Source: DASSNU01 sp035701265
Lineage (GTDB): Bacteria > Gemmatimonadota > Gemmatimonadetes > Gemmatimonadales > Gemmatimonadaceae
DNA length: 64,000 nucleotides
NCBI GenBank assembly: GCA_035701265.1
Contig: DASSNU010000021.1
Coordinates: 248,001 to 312,000 of the forward strand
Reading direction: 5' to 3'
Position numbers and translations under genes: made by a program. Shown piece after piece: positions 1 to 7,582 of the stretch (positions are counted from its first letter, which is position 1; each line of letters starts with the position of its first letter). The notes beneath the pieces are model-generated. The model made no database searches. It was not told the DNA's origin and saw only the letters and a program-made list of their open reading frames with translations.

Positions 1-1
1 C

Positions 2-229
2 GTGGCCGACTCGAAGTTCACCGTCCAGGACAACGACTCCACCAAGGTGCGTCTTCCCCTCGACTTCACCTGGGCCGGCGTGGGACAGGCCGGCCGCGAC
101 CTCCTCAACATGGGCGTCGTGAACTATCGTGTGCGTGGCGAGCTCACCGTCGGCACACCGGCAGGCGAGCTTCGCGTGCCGTACGACAGGACCGGCCGCT
201 ACTCGACGTTGAGCGGAACCAGCAAGTAA
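2..229 (+). CDS. LEA14-like (LEA type 2 / WHy domain) protein, 3' end only
   Basis: This is the last ~75 residues of a protein whose 5' end lies before the window, so the first GTG here need not be a start. The sequence reads as the C-terminal half of a LEA type-2 (WHy, LEA14) beta-sandwich: alternating hydrophobic strands around PLDFTWAG, a YRVRGELTV strand, then a TPAGELRVPYDRTGRYS ending. Bacterial members are usually small secreted or lipid-anchored proteins linked to desiccation or envelope stress; that role comes from the family and is not shown here. It stops 11 nt before the probable hflX start, so the two may be cotranscribed. Confidence 0.6.
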   Translation: MADSKFTVQDNDSTKVRLPLDFTWAGVGQAGRDLLNMGVVNYRVRGELTVGTPAGELRVPYDRTGRYSTLSGTSK

Positions 230-240
230 GGACGCGACCC

Positions 241-1539
241 ATCTCCAGACCCGTCATTTCGCTCGACCCGCCGCAGGAGCGGGCGATCCTGGTCGGCGCA
301 CCGCTCAAGGGACGCGGCGATCGCCACGCCGTCGCCGAGCACCTGGAGGAATTGGGAAGACTGGCCGACACCGCGGGTGCGCAGGTGGTGGGGCAGGTGA
401 CGCAGGCCATCGAGCGCCCGCATCCGGCCACCTTCCTGGGTACGGGGAAGCTGGCGGACCTCGAAGCGGAGATCGCCTCGCGCGACGCGTCACTCGTCAT
501 CTTCGACGACGAGCTGTCTCCCGTGCAGGGGCGGAACATCGAGCGCGCCGTCGGCACGCGTGTGATGGATCGCGCCGAGCTGATCCTCGACATCTTCGCC
601 ACACGCGCGCGGTCGAGCGAGGCGAAGATGCAGGTGGAGTTGGCGCAGTTGGAGTACATGCTGCCGCGACTCACGCGCATGTGGACGCACCTGGAGAAAT
701 TCCGCGGCGGCATCGGGATGCGCGGGCCGGGGGAGACCCAGCTCGAGACCGATCGCCGGCTCATCAGCCGCCGCATTCGCGTGCTGCGCGAGCGGCTGTC
801 GGAGGTGCAGCGCGCCCGCGACGTGCGCCGGAATGGGCGACAGGATGCCGTGCGCGCATCGCTCGTGGGATACACCAACGCGGGCAAGTCCTCGGTGCTG
901 CGTCGGCTGGCCAACGCGGCCGACGTCGTGGTGGAGGACCGGCTGTTCGCCACGCTCGATCCGCTCACGCGTGAGGTGCCGCTCGACGAGAACGGACGCG
1001 TGCTGGTGACGGACACCGTCGGCTTCATCCGCAAGCTGCCGCACGACCTGGTCGCCTCCTTCCGTGCCACGCTGGATGAAGTGCGCGACGCCGATCTTCT
1101 GCTGCACGTGATCGACGCGAGTCACCCGCAGTGGGAGGAACAGCGGCAGGTCGTGAACAGCGTGCTGGCCGAGCTGGGTGCGCTGGAGACGCCGATGCTC
1201 CACGTCTTCAACAAGACCGATCTCCTGGACGATCGTGTGCTGATCGCTCTTCAGGAACGTATCGGCGCGTTGCTCCCCAACTCGATCTTCGTCTCGGCGG
1301 CGGAGGAAGGTGGACTGGCGCCGCTGCGGCGCGCGCTCCTGTCGACGGTGCGCGCGCTGCGCCAGCTCGCCGAGATCCGCATCCCGGGGGGCGACGGGCG
1401 CCTGGTGGCCGAAGTCCACCGCACCGGAGAGGTGCTCGAGCAGCGGAGCGAAGGGGCCGATCTGATTCTCCGCGCCCGGCTGAACGAAGCGGCACTGGGG
1501 CGGGTGCGCAGCAAGGGAGCGATCGTCACGCTCCAGTGA
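241..1539 (+). CDS. hflX: GTPase HflX
   Basis: Ribosome-associated GTPase that binds the 50S subunit and splits stalled ribosomes. The HflX N-terminal domain begins at about QERAILVG, a middle segment carries GPGETQLETDRR, and the G domain follows with G1 GYTNAGKSS, G3 DTVGF and G4 NKTD. About 432 aa if translation starts at ATC 241. The only conventional start is TTG 352, but that would remove conserved N-terminal residues. ATC 241 lies 8 nt after an AAGGA Shine-Dalgarno (228-232) and no ATG, GTG or TTG occurs in frame between the preceding gene and TTG 352. Function is certain; the start is not. Confidence 0.93.
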   Translation: MSRPVISLDPPQERAILVGAPLKGRGDRHAVAEHLEELGRLADTAGAQVVGQVTQAIERPHPATFLGTGKLADLEAEIASRDASLVIFDDELSPVQGRNIERAVGTRVMDRAELILDIFATRARSSEAKMQVELAQLEYMLPRLTRMWTHLEKFRGGIGMRGPGETQLETDRRLISRRIRVLRERLSEVQRARDVRRNGRQDAVRASLVGYTNAGKSSVLRRLANAADVVVEDRLFATLDPLTREVPLDENGRVLVTDTVGFIRKLPHDLVASFRATLDEVRDADLLLHVIDASHPQWEEQRQVVNSVLAELGALETPMLHVFNKTDLLDDRVLIALQERIGALLPNSIFVSAAEEGGLAPLRRALLSTVRALRQLAEIRIPGGDGRLVAEVHRTGEVLEQRSEGADLILRARLNEAALGRVRSKGAIVTLQ

Positions 1540-3289
1540 GGTGCGCGCGCGCTCCGTAGGCGGCGGGAGCGACCGCCGCTTCGGACGGGCCGGAGGCGGG
1601 GCGGAGCTCCCACACCGCGCGCACCATCGTGATCGCCGCCTCCGGGCACACCTCGGCGCAGAGCCCGCAGCGTGTGCACCGCTCGGGATCGATGTGCGCG
1701 ACGCGCGGCATCCCGCCGAGCGCGATCGCCGCGGTGGGGCAGGGGGCGACGCAGGCACCGCAGCCCGTGCACTCGTCATCCACGCTCGGCAGCACGGTGC
1801 AGTCGAAGCAGCGTGCCGCTTCCTCGGTGGCGAGCGTCGCGGAATGCCGCGCGCTCGAGAACGGATCGGCCGGCGGCGCATCGAAGAGCGGGAGATGGCG
1901 GCGCGGCGCGGTCACGGCGCGGCGTGCGAGCTCCGGTATGTGATCCTCCGCCTCCACGCATGCCGACGCGATGGATGGCGGCACGGCCACACCGGTGAGC
2001 GCTGCGTGCATCTGCCAGCCCGCGCGCATGCCGTCGGCGATCGCGTGGGCGATCGTGCGGTGACCGAAGGCGCACGCGCCGCCCGCCCATACCCGGTGCA
2101 GGGAGGTCTGGTACGTCTGCGGATCGACCGCCACGAGCCCGGCCCCGTCCAGGGCGAGGTCCGCCTGCACGTCATGCACCGCGGCTGCGCGCGGTGCGGC
2201 GAGGACGAGCTGATCGCAGCGCAACACCTGCGCGGCGGCGCCGTCGTCGCGGCTCACCTCGACGGCCGCGACGCATCCTGGCGTCTCGCCGGAGAGCACC
2301 ACGCGCCGCGGGCGCCAGCCGGCGTGCAGACGGACGCCGTCGCGCATGGCCGCGGCGAGCGCGTGCGTGGGCACCGTCGCGCCATCGATGGGCGCCGTCA
2401 GCACCAACTCCACCGATGCATCCGGAGCGCCCGCGGCGTGCGTGCGCGCGGCGACGCGTGCGGCGTCGATCGCGAGGTCGCCATCGCCGACCACCACCAC
2501 GTGCGCGCGCCGTTCGTGATACCCGGCCAGGAGATCCACGGCGTCGATCACTTCCGCCGCGTGCGACGTGAGCACGCCGAGCAGCGGCTCGCGGGGACGC
2601 CACGCGCCGGCGGCCAGGAACACGGCGTCGAATCCCGCACCGAGGAGGTCGCGAAGCGCCGATCGCCCGCGCACCGCATCGCGGCGCAGCTCGATTCCGG
2701 TCGCGAGAATGGCCGCGCACTCGGCGCGCACGCTGGCCAGCGGAATGCGGAACGCCGGGATCGCGCGCGTGAGGACGCCGCCAGGCTCCGGGCCGTCGTC
2801 GAACACCACGCAGCCGTGCCCGAGCCGCGAGAGGACGAGCGCACACGCGAGCCCCGCCGCACCGCCTCCCACGATCGCGATGCGCGCTGGTGGGTAGACC
2901 GGCGCGGCACCATCGGCTCCCGCGGCGGCGAGCGCCGCCGTCCACCGCGCATCGAAGATGCTGGTGACGGCGCCGGTGTCGGGGAGGAGTGCGGGAGGTG
3001 CGAGGTCGGCGGCGAACGCTTCCAGCATGGCGGCGGCCACCGGCGCGCCGTGCTGGCGGCGCCGGCACGCGGACTCGCACGGGGCGTGGCAGGCGTGTCC
3101 GCAGGTGCTGGCGAAGGGATTGGCGCCGCGGGCGAGCCGGTGCGCGCGTTCGTGGTCGCCGACAGCGAGAGCGGCGGCGATCGCCGGCACGTCGACGCCG
3201 AGCGGGCATCCCGCGTGGGCGCAGGGGGCGATCTGCGCGAGGTCGGTGAGCACCGGCGCGGCTGGGTAACGTCCTGCTTGAAGGCTCAC
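1526..3289 (-). CDS. GltD-like FAD/NAD(P) oxidoreductase with C-terminal 2x[4Fe-4S] ferredoxin domain
   Basis: About 587 aa from GTG 3289. An N-terminal dihydropyrimidine-dehydrogenase/GltD-type Fe-S helical domain (CAHAGCP near residue 23, CGHACHAPCESAC near 63-75) is followed by an FAD Rossmann motif (IAIVGGGAAGLA, ~137), an NAD(P) motif (VVVVGDGDLAIDAA) and a C-terminal bacterial ferredoxin domain (CTGCGACVAPCP and CTRCGLCAEVCP). The architecture fits an electron-transfer flavoprotein moving electrons from NAD(P)H to a ferredoxin-type acceptor. No glutamate-synthase large subunit, preT/preA partner or other redox subunit lies nearby, so its partner is unknown. It overlaps the 3' end of hflX tail to tail by 14 bp. 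Start chosen because the conserved domain begins just after it; no strong Shine-Dalgarno is visible. Confidence 0.8.
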   Translation of the reverse strand: MSLQAGRYPAAPVLTDLAQIAPCAHAGCPLGVDVPAIAAALAVGDHERAHRLARGANPFASTCGHACHAPCESACRRRQHGAPVAAAMLEAFAADLAPPALLPDTGAVTSIFDARWTAALAAAGADGAAPVYPPARIAIVGGGAAGLACALVLSRLGHGCVVFDDGPEPGGVLTRAIPAFRIPLASVRAECAAILATGIELRRDAVRGRSALRDLLGAGFDAVFLAAGAWRPREPLLGVLTSHAAEVIDAVDLLAGYHERRAHVVVVGDGDLAIDAARVAARTHAAGAPDASVELVLTAPIDGATVPTHALAAAMRDGVRLHAGWRPRRVVLSGETPGCVAAVEVSRDDGAAAQVLRCDQLVLAAPRAAAVHDVQADLALDGAGLVAVDPQTYQTSLHRVWAGGACAFGHRTIAHAIADGMRAGWQMHAALTGVAVPPSIASACVEAEDHIPELARRAVTAPRRHLPLFDAPPADPFSSARHSATLATEEAARCFDCTVLPSVDDECTGCGACVAPCPTAAIALGGMPRVAHIDPERCTRCGLCAEVCPEAAITMVRAVWELRPASGPSEAAVAPAAYGARAHLTGA

Positions 3290-3553
3290 TCGACGACCGT
3301 TAAGTTCCGACCTCTTACAACCCGGAATTCCGCGTCCGCACGGCGGCGGGTTCACGGCGCATGTGGCGACGCCGGACCGGGCAGGCACCCTCACAAGGAC
3401 GGGCGAGGCAGGAGGCGGGTTACGCGGGTGACGTCGAGCCGGCCAACGCGTCCCCCGGCGGGGACAGTTTCGGCTCCGCGCACCGCGCACCGTGCTGCGG
3501 CTCGGGTGCTGTTCCAACGGGCACGGTGAACGGAGAGGTTGGTGGACCCCGAC

Positions 3554-3961
3554 ATGTCGTGGCGCTTGCTCTACACCAGGGCGCGCGCGGAAGACTGGGT
3601 GGAGATCCAACTGCGGAAGCACGATTTTCAGACCGTGCATCCGCGTGTGCGGCAACGAGGTGGCTTTCAGCCACTTTTTCCGCGCTACGTGATTGTGGGT
3701 GAGCGGGCTGGCTGGCCTCTTGCATCCCTCCCCGGCGCGCCGGGCATACTGTATGTGGTGCACTGCGGCGATGCCGTGGCGTGTGTGCCCTCCGCGGTCG
3801 TGCAGGCCATTCGGTCGCGGATGGACCGTCGCGGCGTGGTGCACTTGACGAGCGCCTCCGCCGGCGACGCGCTGTTCGCGCGCACGCAGCGGGAGCGCGT
3901 GCGGGCTCTCCTGGAGTCGGCGGGGGCCGCGGTGCCCCGCCAGCGCAGTGCCGCCCGGTAG
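3554..3961 (+). CDS. NusG-like transcription antitermination factor (RfaH/LoaP-type paralogue)
   Basis: About 135 aa with an NGN domain: WRLLYTRARAEDWVEIQL, then the typical FQPLFPRYVIV strand and a PGILYVV segment. The C-terminal KOW domain is nearly absent: only the terminal RERVRALLESAG helix-like tail remains, without the usual GDRVRI-GPF core. Specialised NusG paralogues of this kind usually head polysaccharide operons and help RNA polymerase read through them; here it directly precedes three UDP-sugar genes, which fits. ATG 3554 is chosen because NGN domains start at that point; GTG 3542 and TTG 3539 are in-frame alternatives just after GGAGAGG. Confidence 0.78.
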   Translation: MSWRLLYTRARAEDWVEIQLRKHDFQTVHPRVRQRGGFQPLFPRYVIVGERAGWPLASLPGAPGILYVVHCGDAVACVPSAVVQAIRSRMDRRGVVHLTSASAGDALFARTQRERVRALLESAGAAVPRQRSAAR

Positions 3962-4010
3962 AGCACCGGGCCTCGGCGTAGGTCGCTCCACTTCCGTGTC
4001 GCCAACATTC

Positions 4011-5360
4011 ATGAGCCAATACGAAGCGCTGTCGGACAAGATCGCCCGTCGCGAGATCATCTGTGGCGTGGTGGGGCTCGGCTACGTCGGGCTCCCCCTG
4101 GCGGTCGAGATGGGAGAATCGGGACTCCGCGTGCTCGGCTTCGAGCTGTCCGAGCACGTGATCGCCGGCGTGAACGCCGGACGGAGTCACATCAAGGACG
4201 TGGACGCTGGGCAGGTAGCCGCTCTGCGGCAACGTGCGCTGCTCGAGGCTACCGCCGACATGTCGCGGCTGAGCGAATGCGACATCGTGTCGATCTGCGT
4301 CCCCACGCCGCTCGGCAAGACGGGCGATCCGGACATGTCGTACGTGGTGGCCGCGTCGGATGCCGTAGCGGCCGCGTTGCGCCCGGGTCAGCTCGTGGTG
4401 CTCGAATCGACCACGTATCCCGGCACCACGCGCGAGCTGCTCCTGCCCAAGATGGAGGGTGGGGGGTTCACCGTTGGGCGGGACGTCTTCCTGTGCTTCT
4501 CCCCCGAGCGTGTGGATCCTGGCAACGCGCAGTGGCACACGCGGAACACGCCGAAGGTGCTGGGCGGCGTCACGCCGCAGTGCACGGACCTCGGTGTGGC
4601 GACGTACGAGCTGTTCATCGAGCGCGTGGTGCGCGTGAGCTCGCCGGAGGCTGCGGAGCTCAGCAAGCTGCTCGAGAACACCTTCCGCATGATCAACATC
4701 GGCCTGGCGAACGAGATGGCCGTGATCGCGGACAAGCTCGGCGTGGACATCTGGGAGGTGATCGACGCCGCCGCGACCAAGCCGTTCGGCTTCATGAAGT
4801 TCACGCCAGGCCCCGGTCTGGGCGGACACTGCATTCCGCTCGATCCGCATTACCTCGCGTGGAAGATGCGCACGCTGCACTATCGCACGCGCATGATCGA
4901 GCTGGCGGGAGAGATCAACACCGAGATGCCGGCGTTCTGGGTGGGGAAGGTGCAGGACGAGCTGAACGAGCGAGGGAAGCCATTGCGCGGCTCGCGCGTG
5001 CTCGTGCTCGGCGTGGCGTACAAGCGAGACATCGACGACCTGCGCGAGTCGCCGGCGCTGGAGATTCTCGACCTGCTGGTGCGCAAGGGCGTGCAGGTGT
5101 CGTATCACGATCCGTTCGTGCCGGAGATTCGCGACGATGGGCACACGCCCGCCGGCGCGGTGGGCCGCTCGGTGCCGCTCACCGATGCCGCGCTGAGCGA
5201 GGCGGACGCCGTGATGGTGGTGACGGACCATTCCTCCATCGACTACGCGCGTGTGTGCCGACTGGCGCGCCTGGTGGTGGACACGCGCAATGCCTGCGGT
5301 CGCGCGGTGGCCGTGGCGACCGGCGCGCCGGCTGCGGCGCGCGCCGCCGTGCGCGCATGA
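4011..5360 (+). CDS. wbpA: UDP-N-acetylglucosamine 6-dehydrogenase (WbpA/TviB/WecC family)
   Basis: About 449 aa nucleotide-sugar dehydrogenase that oxidises C6 of a UDP-HexNAc to the uronic acid with two NAD+. The N-terminal Rossmann motif is VVGLGYVGLPLAVEM, the linker helix includes KLLENTFRMINI, and the catalytic cysteine sits in GPGLGGHCIPLDP. The C-terminal domain carries VLGVAYKRDIDDLRESPA. Start ATG 4011 matches the family; the frame is open upstream. The two following genes match WbpB and WbpD, so UDP-GlcNAc is the likelier substrate than UDP-ManNAc. That assignment rests on context and resemblance, and the symbol is used in that sense. Confidence 0.85.
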   Translation: MSQYEALSDKIARREIICGVVGLGYVGLPLAVEMGESGLRVLGFELSEHVIAGVNAGRSHIKDVDAGQVAALRQRALLEATADMSRLSECDIVSICVPTPLGKTGDPDMSYVVAASDAVAAALRPGQLVVLESTTYPGTTRELLLPKMEGGGFTVGRDVFLCFSPERVDPGNAQWHTRNTPKVLGGVTPQCTDLGVATYELFIERVVRVSSPEAAELSKLLENTFRMINIGLANEMAVIADKLGVDIWEVIDAAATKPFGFMKFTPGPGLGGHCIPLDPHYLAWKMRTLHYRTRMIELAGEINTEMPAFWVGKVQDELNERGKPLRGSRVLVLGVAYKRDIDDLRESPALEILDLLVRKGVQVSYHDPFVPEIRDDGHTPAGAVGRSVPLTDAALSEADAVMVVTDHSSIDYARVCRLARLVVDTRNACGRAVAVATGAPAAARAAVRA

Positions 5361-5455
5361 GCGACGCCCCGCGCCCTGGAGCGGGGCGCGCGAGGACGGG
5401 AGGCGACGGAGCGGCGCCGCAGCCCGCTGCGCGCCCACACGGGGAGGGCGGTGCG

Positions 5456-6508
5456 ATGGGCGTCGTGCTGGTCGGGTGTGGACGCATCAGCGAGCGGCAC
5501 TTCGAGGCGATCGCTGCACACCCTGACCTCGAGCTGCGTGGCGTCTGCGACATCCTCCCAGAGCGCGCGGCCGCGGCTGGCGCGCAGTGGCGTGTGCCGC
5601 ACTTCACCAGCTACGACGAGATGCTCGACGCGGTGAGCGCCGACATGGCGGCCATCTGCACTCCGAGCGGGCTGCATCCACGTCACGGGATCATGGCCGC
5701 CGCACGCGGCCTGCACGTGGTGTGCGAGAAGCCCATGGCCACGCGACTGGAGGAGGCGGATGCGCTCGTCCGCGCGTGCGACGAGGCCGGCGTGGTGCTG
5801 TTCGTCGTGAAGCAGAACCGGCTCAACCCCGCCGTGCGGTTGCTCAAGCGGGCGATCGACGGCGATCGCTTCGGGCGCATCTATCTGGCGAACACGACCG
5901 TGCGCTGGCAGCGGCCGCAGTCGTACTACGACATGGCACCGTGGCGTGGCACGTGGGAGTTCGACGGCGGAGCGTTCATGAACCAGGCGAGCCACTACGT
6001 GGACATGATCCAGTGGCTCATCGGTCCGGTGGACGCGGTTGCCGCCAAGACGGCCACGCTCGCGCGCCGCATCGAGACGGAAGACACCGGTGTGGCCATC
6101 CTCCACTTCCGGAACGGGGCGCTGGGAACGATCGAGGTCACGATGCTCGCCTTTCCGCGCAACCTGGAGGGATCGGTCACGGTGCTCGGCGAGCACGGCA
6201 GCGTGAAGATCGGCGGCACCGCGCTCAACCGCGTGGAGACGTGGGAGTTCGCCGCGTCGGATCCGGACGACGACGCGGCGGCGGCGCTCCGGAGCGCCCC
6301 CGACCCGGCGTCGGTGTACGGCTCCGGGCATCTGCGCTACTACGAGAACGTCGTCCGCGTCCTGCGCGGCCAGGAGGCGCCCGGCACCGACGGGCGCGAG
6401 GGGCGCAAGTCGCTGGAGCTCATCCTCGGTATCTACGAGTCGGCGCGCTTGGGGCACGAGGTGGCCTTGCCGCTGCGCGCCTTTTCCGCGGCAGGGCGCA
6501 GCGCGTGA
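5456..6508 (+). CDS. wbpB: Gfo/Idh/MocA-family oxidoreductase, WbpB-like (UDP-GlcNAcA 3-dehydrogenase)
   Basis: About 350 aa. The N-terminal Rossmann fold starts MGVVLVGCGRISERHFEAI, the family signature EKP occurs in VVCEKPMATR, and the C-terminal Gfo/Idh alpha/beta domain carries WRGTWEFDGGAFMNQASHYVD. In the WbpA-B-E-D route this enzyme oxidises C3 of UDP-GlcNAc uronic acid to the 3-keto sugar before transamination. ATG 5456 follows a GGGGAGGG Shine-Dalgarno at the right distance; an alternative in-frame ATG 5357 overlaps the wbpA stop and would add 33 low-complexity residues. Substrate assignment depends on its neighbours; other Gfo/Idh sugars remain possible. Confidence 0.78.
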   Translation: MGVVLVGCGRISERHFEAIAAHPDLELRGVCDILPERAAAAGAQWRVPHFTSYDEMLDAVSADMAAICTPSGLHPRHGIMAAARGLHVVCEKPMATRLEEADALVRACDEAGVVLFVVKQNRLNPAVRLLKRAIDGDRFGRIYLANTTVRWQRPQSYYDMAPWRGTWEFDGGAFMNQASHYVDMIQWLIGPVDAVAAKTATLARRIETEDTGVAILHFRNGALGTIEVTMLAFPRNLEGSVTVLGEHGSVKIGGTALNRVETWEFAASDPDDDAAAALRSAPDPASVYGSGHLRYYENVVRVLRGQEAPGTDGREGRKSLELILGIYESARLGHEVALPLRAFSAAGRSA

Positions 6509-6618
6509 CGGAGCGCTCGTCGCGCGGCGGCGCCGGGCGTGGGTCGCGCGCACGCGCGAAGGCAGCGTCGGCGCCGGCGCGTGTAGCCGCAGCTCCCACA
6601 GCGGGCATCGAGGCACAG

Positions 6619-7215
6619 ATGCGCCGCCTGCCCAACGGCGCGCTCGTCCACGAGTCGAGCTACGTGGATGACGGGGCGGAGATCGGTGCCGGGACGCGCA
6701 TCTGGCACTTCTGCCACGTGATGTCCGGCGCGCACATCGGCGACGCGTGCAGCCTGGGGCAGAACGTCGTCATCATGTCGCGCGTGCGGCTGGGGCGGAA
6801 CGTGAAGGTGCAGAACAACGTCAGCGTGTACGAGGGCGTGGAGTGCGAGGACGATGTGTTCCTTGGCCCCTCCATGGTGTTCACGAACGTGCTGAACCCG
6901 CGGAGCGCGGTGTCCCGGCGGCACGAGTACCGCCGCACGCTCGTGCGGCGTGGCGCGTCGATCGGCGCGAACGCCACCATCGTGTGCGGACACGAGCTGG
7001 GGGAGTACGCGTTCGTCGCGGCGGGCGCGGTGGTCACGCGCGATGTGCCGTCGTACGCGCTCGTGGCCGGCGTGCCGGCACGGCGCATCGGCTGGATGTG
7101 CCGGTGCGGAGAGCGGCTGCCGGGCGGAGTGGAGCTCAGTGCATCGCGCACCCGCACGTGTCCAGCCTGCGGGACGTCCTACGTGGATGGCGAGCGCGGC
7201 ATCTCGCCCGCATGA
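6619..7215 (+). CDS. wbpD: Left-handed beta-helix N-acetyltransferase, WbpD-like
   Basis: About 198 aa hexapeptide-repeat transferase that closely follows WbpD: HESSYVDDGAEIGAGTRIWHF, SLGQNVVIMSRVRLG, VQNNVSVYEGVECEDDVFLG, PSMVFTNVLNPRS, GANATIVCGHELGEYAFVAAGAVV and PSYALVAGVPARRIGWM. WbpD acetylates the 3-amino group of UDP-GlcNAc(3NH2)A using acetyl-CoA. The C-terminus adds a CxC...CPAC metal-binding-like pair after the helix. GTG 6505 overlapping the previous stop is an alternative start giving a 38-residue Ala/Arg-rich extension; ATG 6619 fits the family better. It is the last gene before a perfect hairpin, so the operon probably ends here. Confidence 0.85.
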   Translation: MRRLPNGALVHESSYVDDGAEIGAGTRIWHFCHVMSGAHIGDACSLGQNVVIMSRVRLGRNVKVQNNVSVYEGVECEDDVFLGPSMVFTNVLNPRSAVSRRHEYRRTLVRRGASIGANATIVCGHELGEYAFVAAGAVVTRDVPSYALVAGVPARRIGWMCRCGERLPGGVELSASRTRTCPACGTSYVDGERGISPA

Positions 7216-7231
7216 TCCGCGACACAATGAC

Positions 7232-7265
7232 ACGACGCCCGCCGCGACATCGCGGCGGGCGTCGT
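7232..7265. terminator. Perfect hairpin between converging wbpD and tRNA-Val
   Basis: A perfect 15-bp GC-rich stem (7232-7246 with 7251-7265) closes a 4-nt ACAT loop. It lies 16 nt after the wbpD stop and 6 nt from the 3' end of tRNA-Val on the other strand, where a bidirectional terminator would be expected. Neither side has a U-tract, so intrinsic termination in the E. coli sense is not certain. Confidence 0.6.
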
Positions 7266-7271
7266 GCATCA

Positions 7272-7345
7272 TGGTCGCGCAGGGACTCGAACCCCGGACC
7301 TCTGGTATGTGAGACCAGCGCTCTAACCAGCTGAGCTACGCGACC
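7272..7345 (-). tRNA. tRNA-Val (anticodon CAC)
   Basis: Read on the minus strand, the 74-nt sequence folds into a normal cloverleaf: acceptor GGTCGCG/CGCGACC, D-stem GCTC/GAGC, anticodon stem CTGGT/ACCAG around loop CTCACAT (anticodon CAC), and a T-loop with TTCGAGT. CCA is not encoded. It lies 101 nt downstream of tRNA-Ile2 on the same strand and may share its promoter; no convincing promoter is visible in the gap. Confidence 0.95.
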
Positions 7346-7446
7346 GAACGAACATCCATGTAGGGCCCACGCGCACGGCCACCGGTGTCGCCTTCACAAC
7401 GTGTGCTCCCGGTGGCGTTGTCACCCGCCGCGCATCCGTTGCCGAG

Positions 7447-7523
7447 TGGTGGGCCCTGCAGGGCTCGAACCTGCGACCGTCGGATTATGAGTCCGCTGCT
7501 CTAACCGGCTGAGCTAAGGGCCC
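7447..7523 (-). tRNA. tRNA-Ile2 (anticodon CAT, predicted lysidine-modified)
   Basis: A 77-nt cloverleaf on the minus strand with encoded CCA: acceptor GGGCCCT/AGGGCCC, anticodon loop CTCATAA, T-loop TTCGAGC. A CAT anticodon can mean Met or Ile2. The C4-G69 and C5-G68 acceptor pairs are the known TilS identity elements of Ile2 and are absent from elongator Met tRNA, so isoleucine (AUA) is preferred. The top anticodon-stem pair (27-43) is a G-A mismatch. Confidence 0.85.
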
Positions 7524-7539
7524 GCGTACAGAATGAAAA

Positions 7540-7568
7540 AATCTAGAAGTACACGCGCGCCCACGCAA
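7540..7568 (-). promoter_or_regulatory. Promoter of tRNA-Ile2
   Basis: On the minus strand, TTGCGT (7568-7563), a 17-nt spacer and TAGATT (7545-7540) form a good sigma70-type promoter. The predicted start is about 10 nt before the mature 5' end of tRNA-Ile2. Confidence 0.7.
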
Positions 7569-7582
7569 CGCCGCGCGAAGGG

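Noticed and set aside
3290..3553. ops element or riboswitch ahead of the NusG paralogue
   Set aside because: No GGCGGTAG-type ops sequence and no convincing multi-stem aptamer was seen in this 264-nt gap; it appears otherwise empty.
7447..7523. Elongator tRNA-Met
   Set aside because: Acceptor pairs C4-G69 and C5-G68 match the lysidine-modified Ile2 and not elongator Met.
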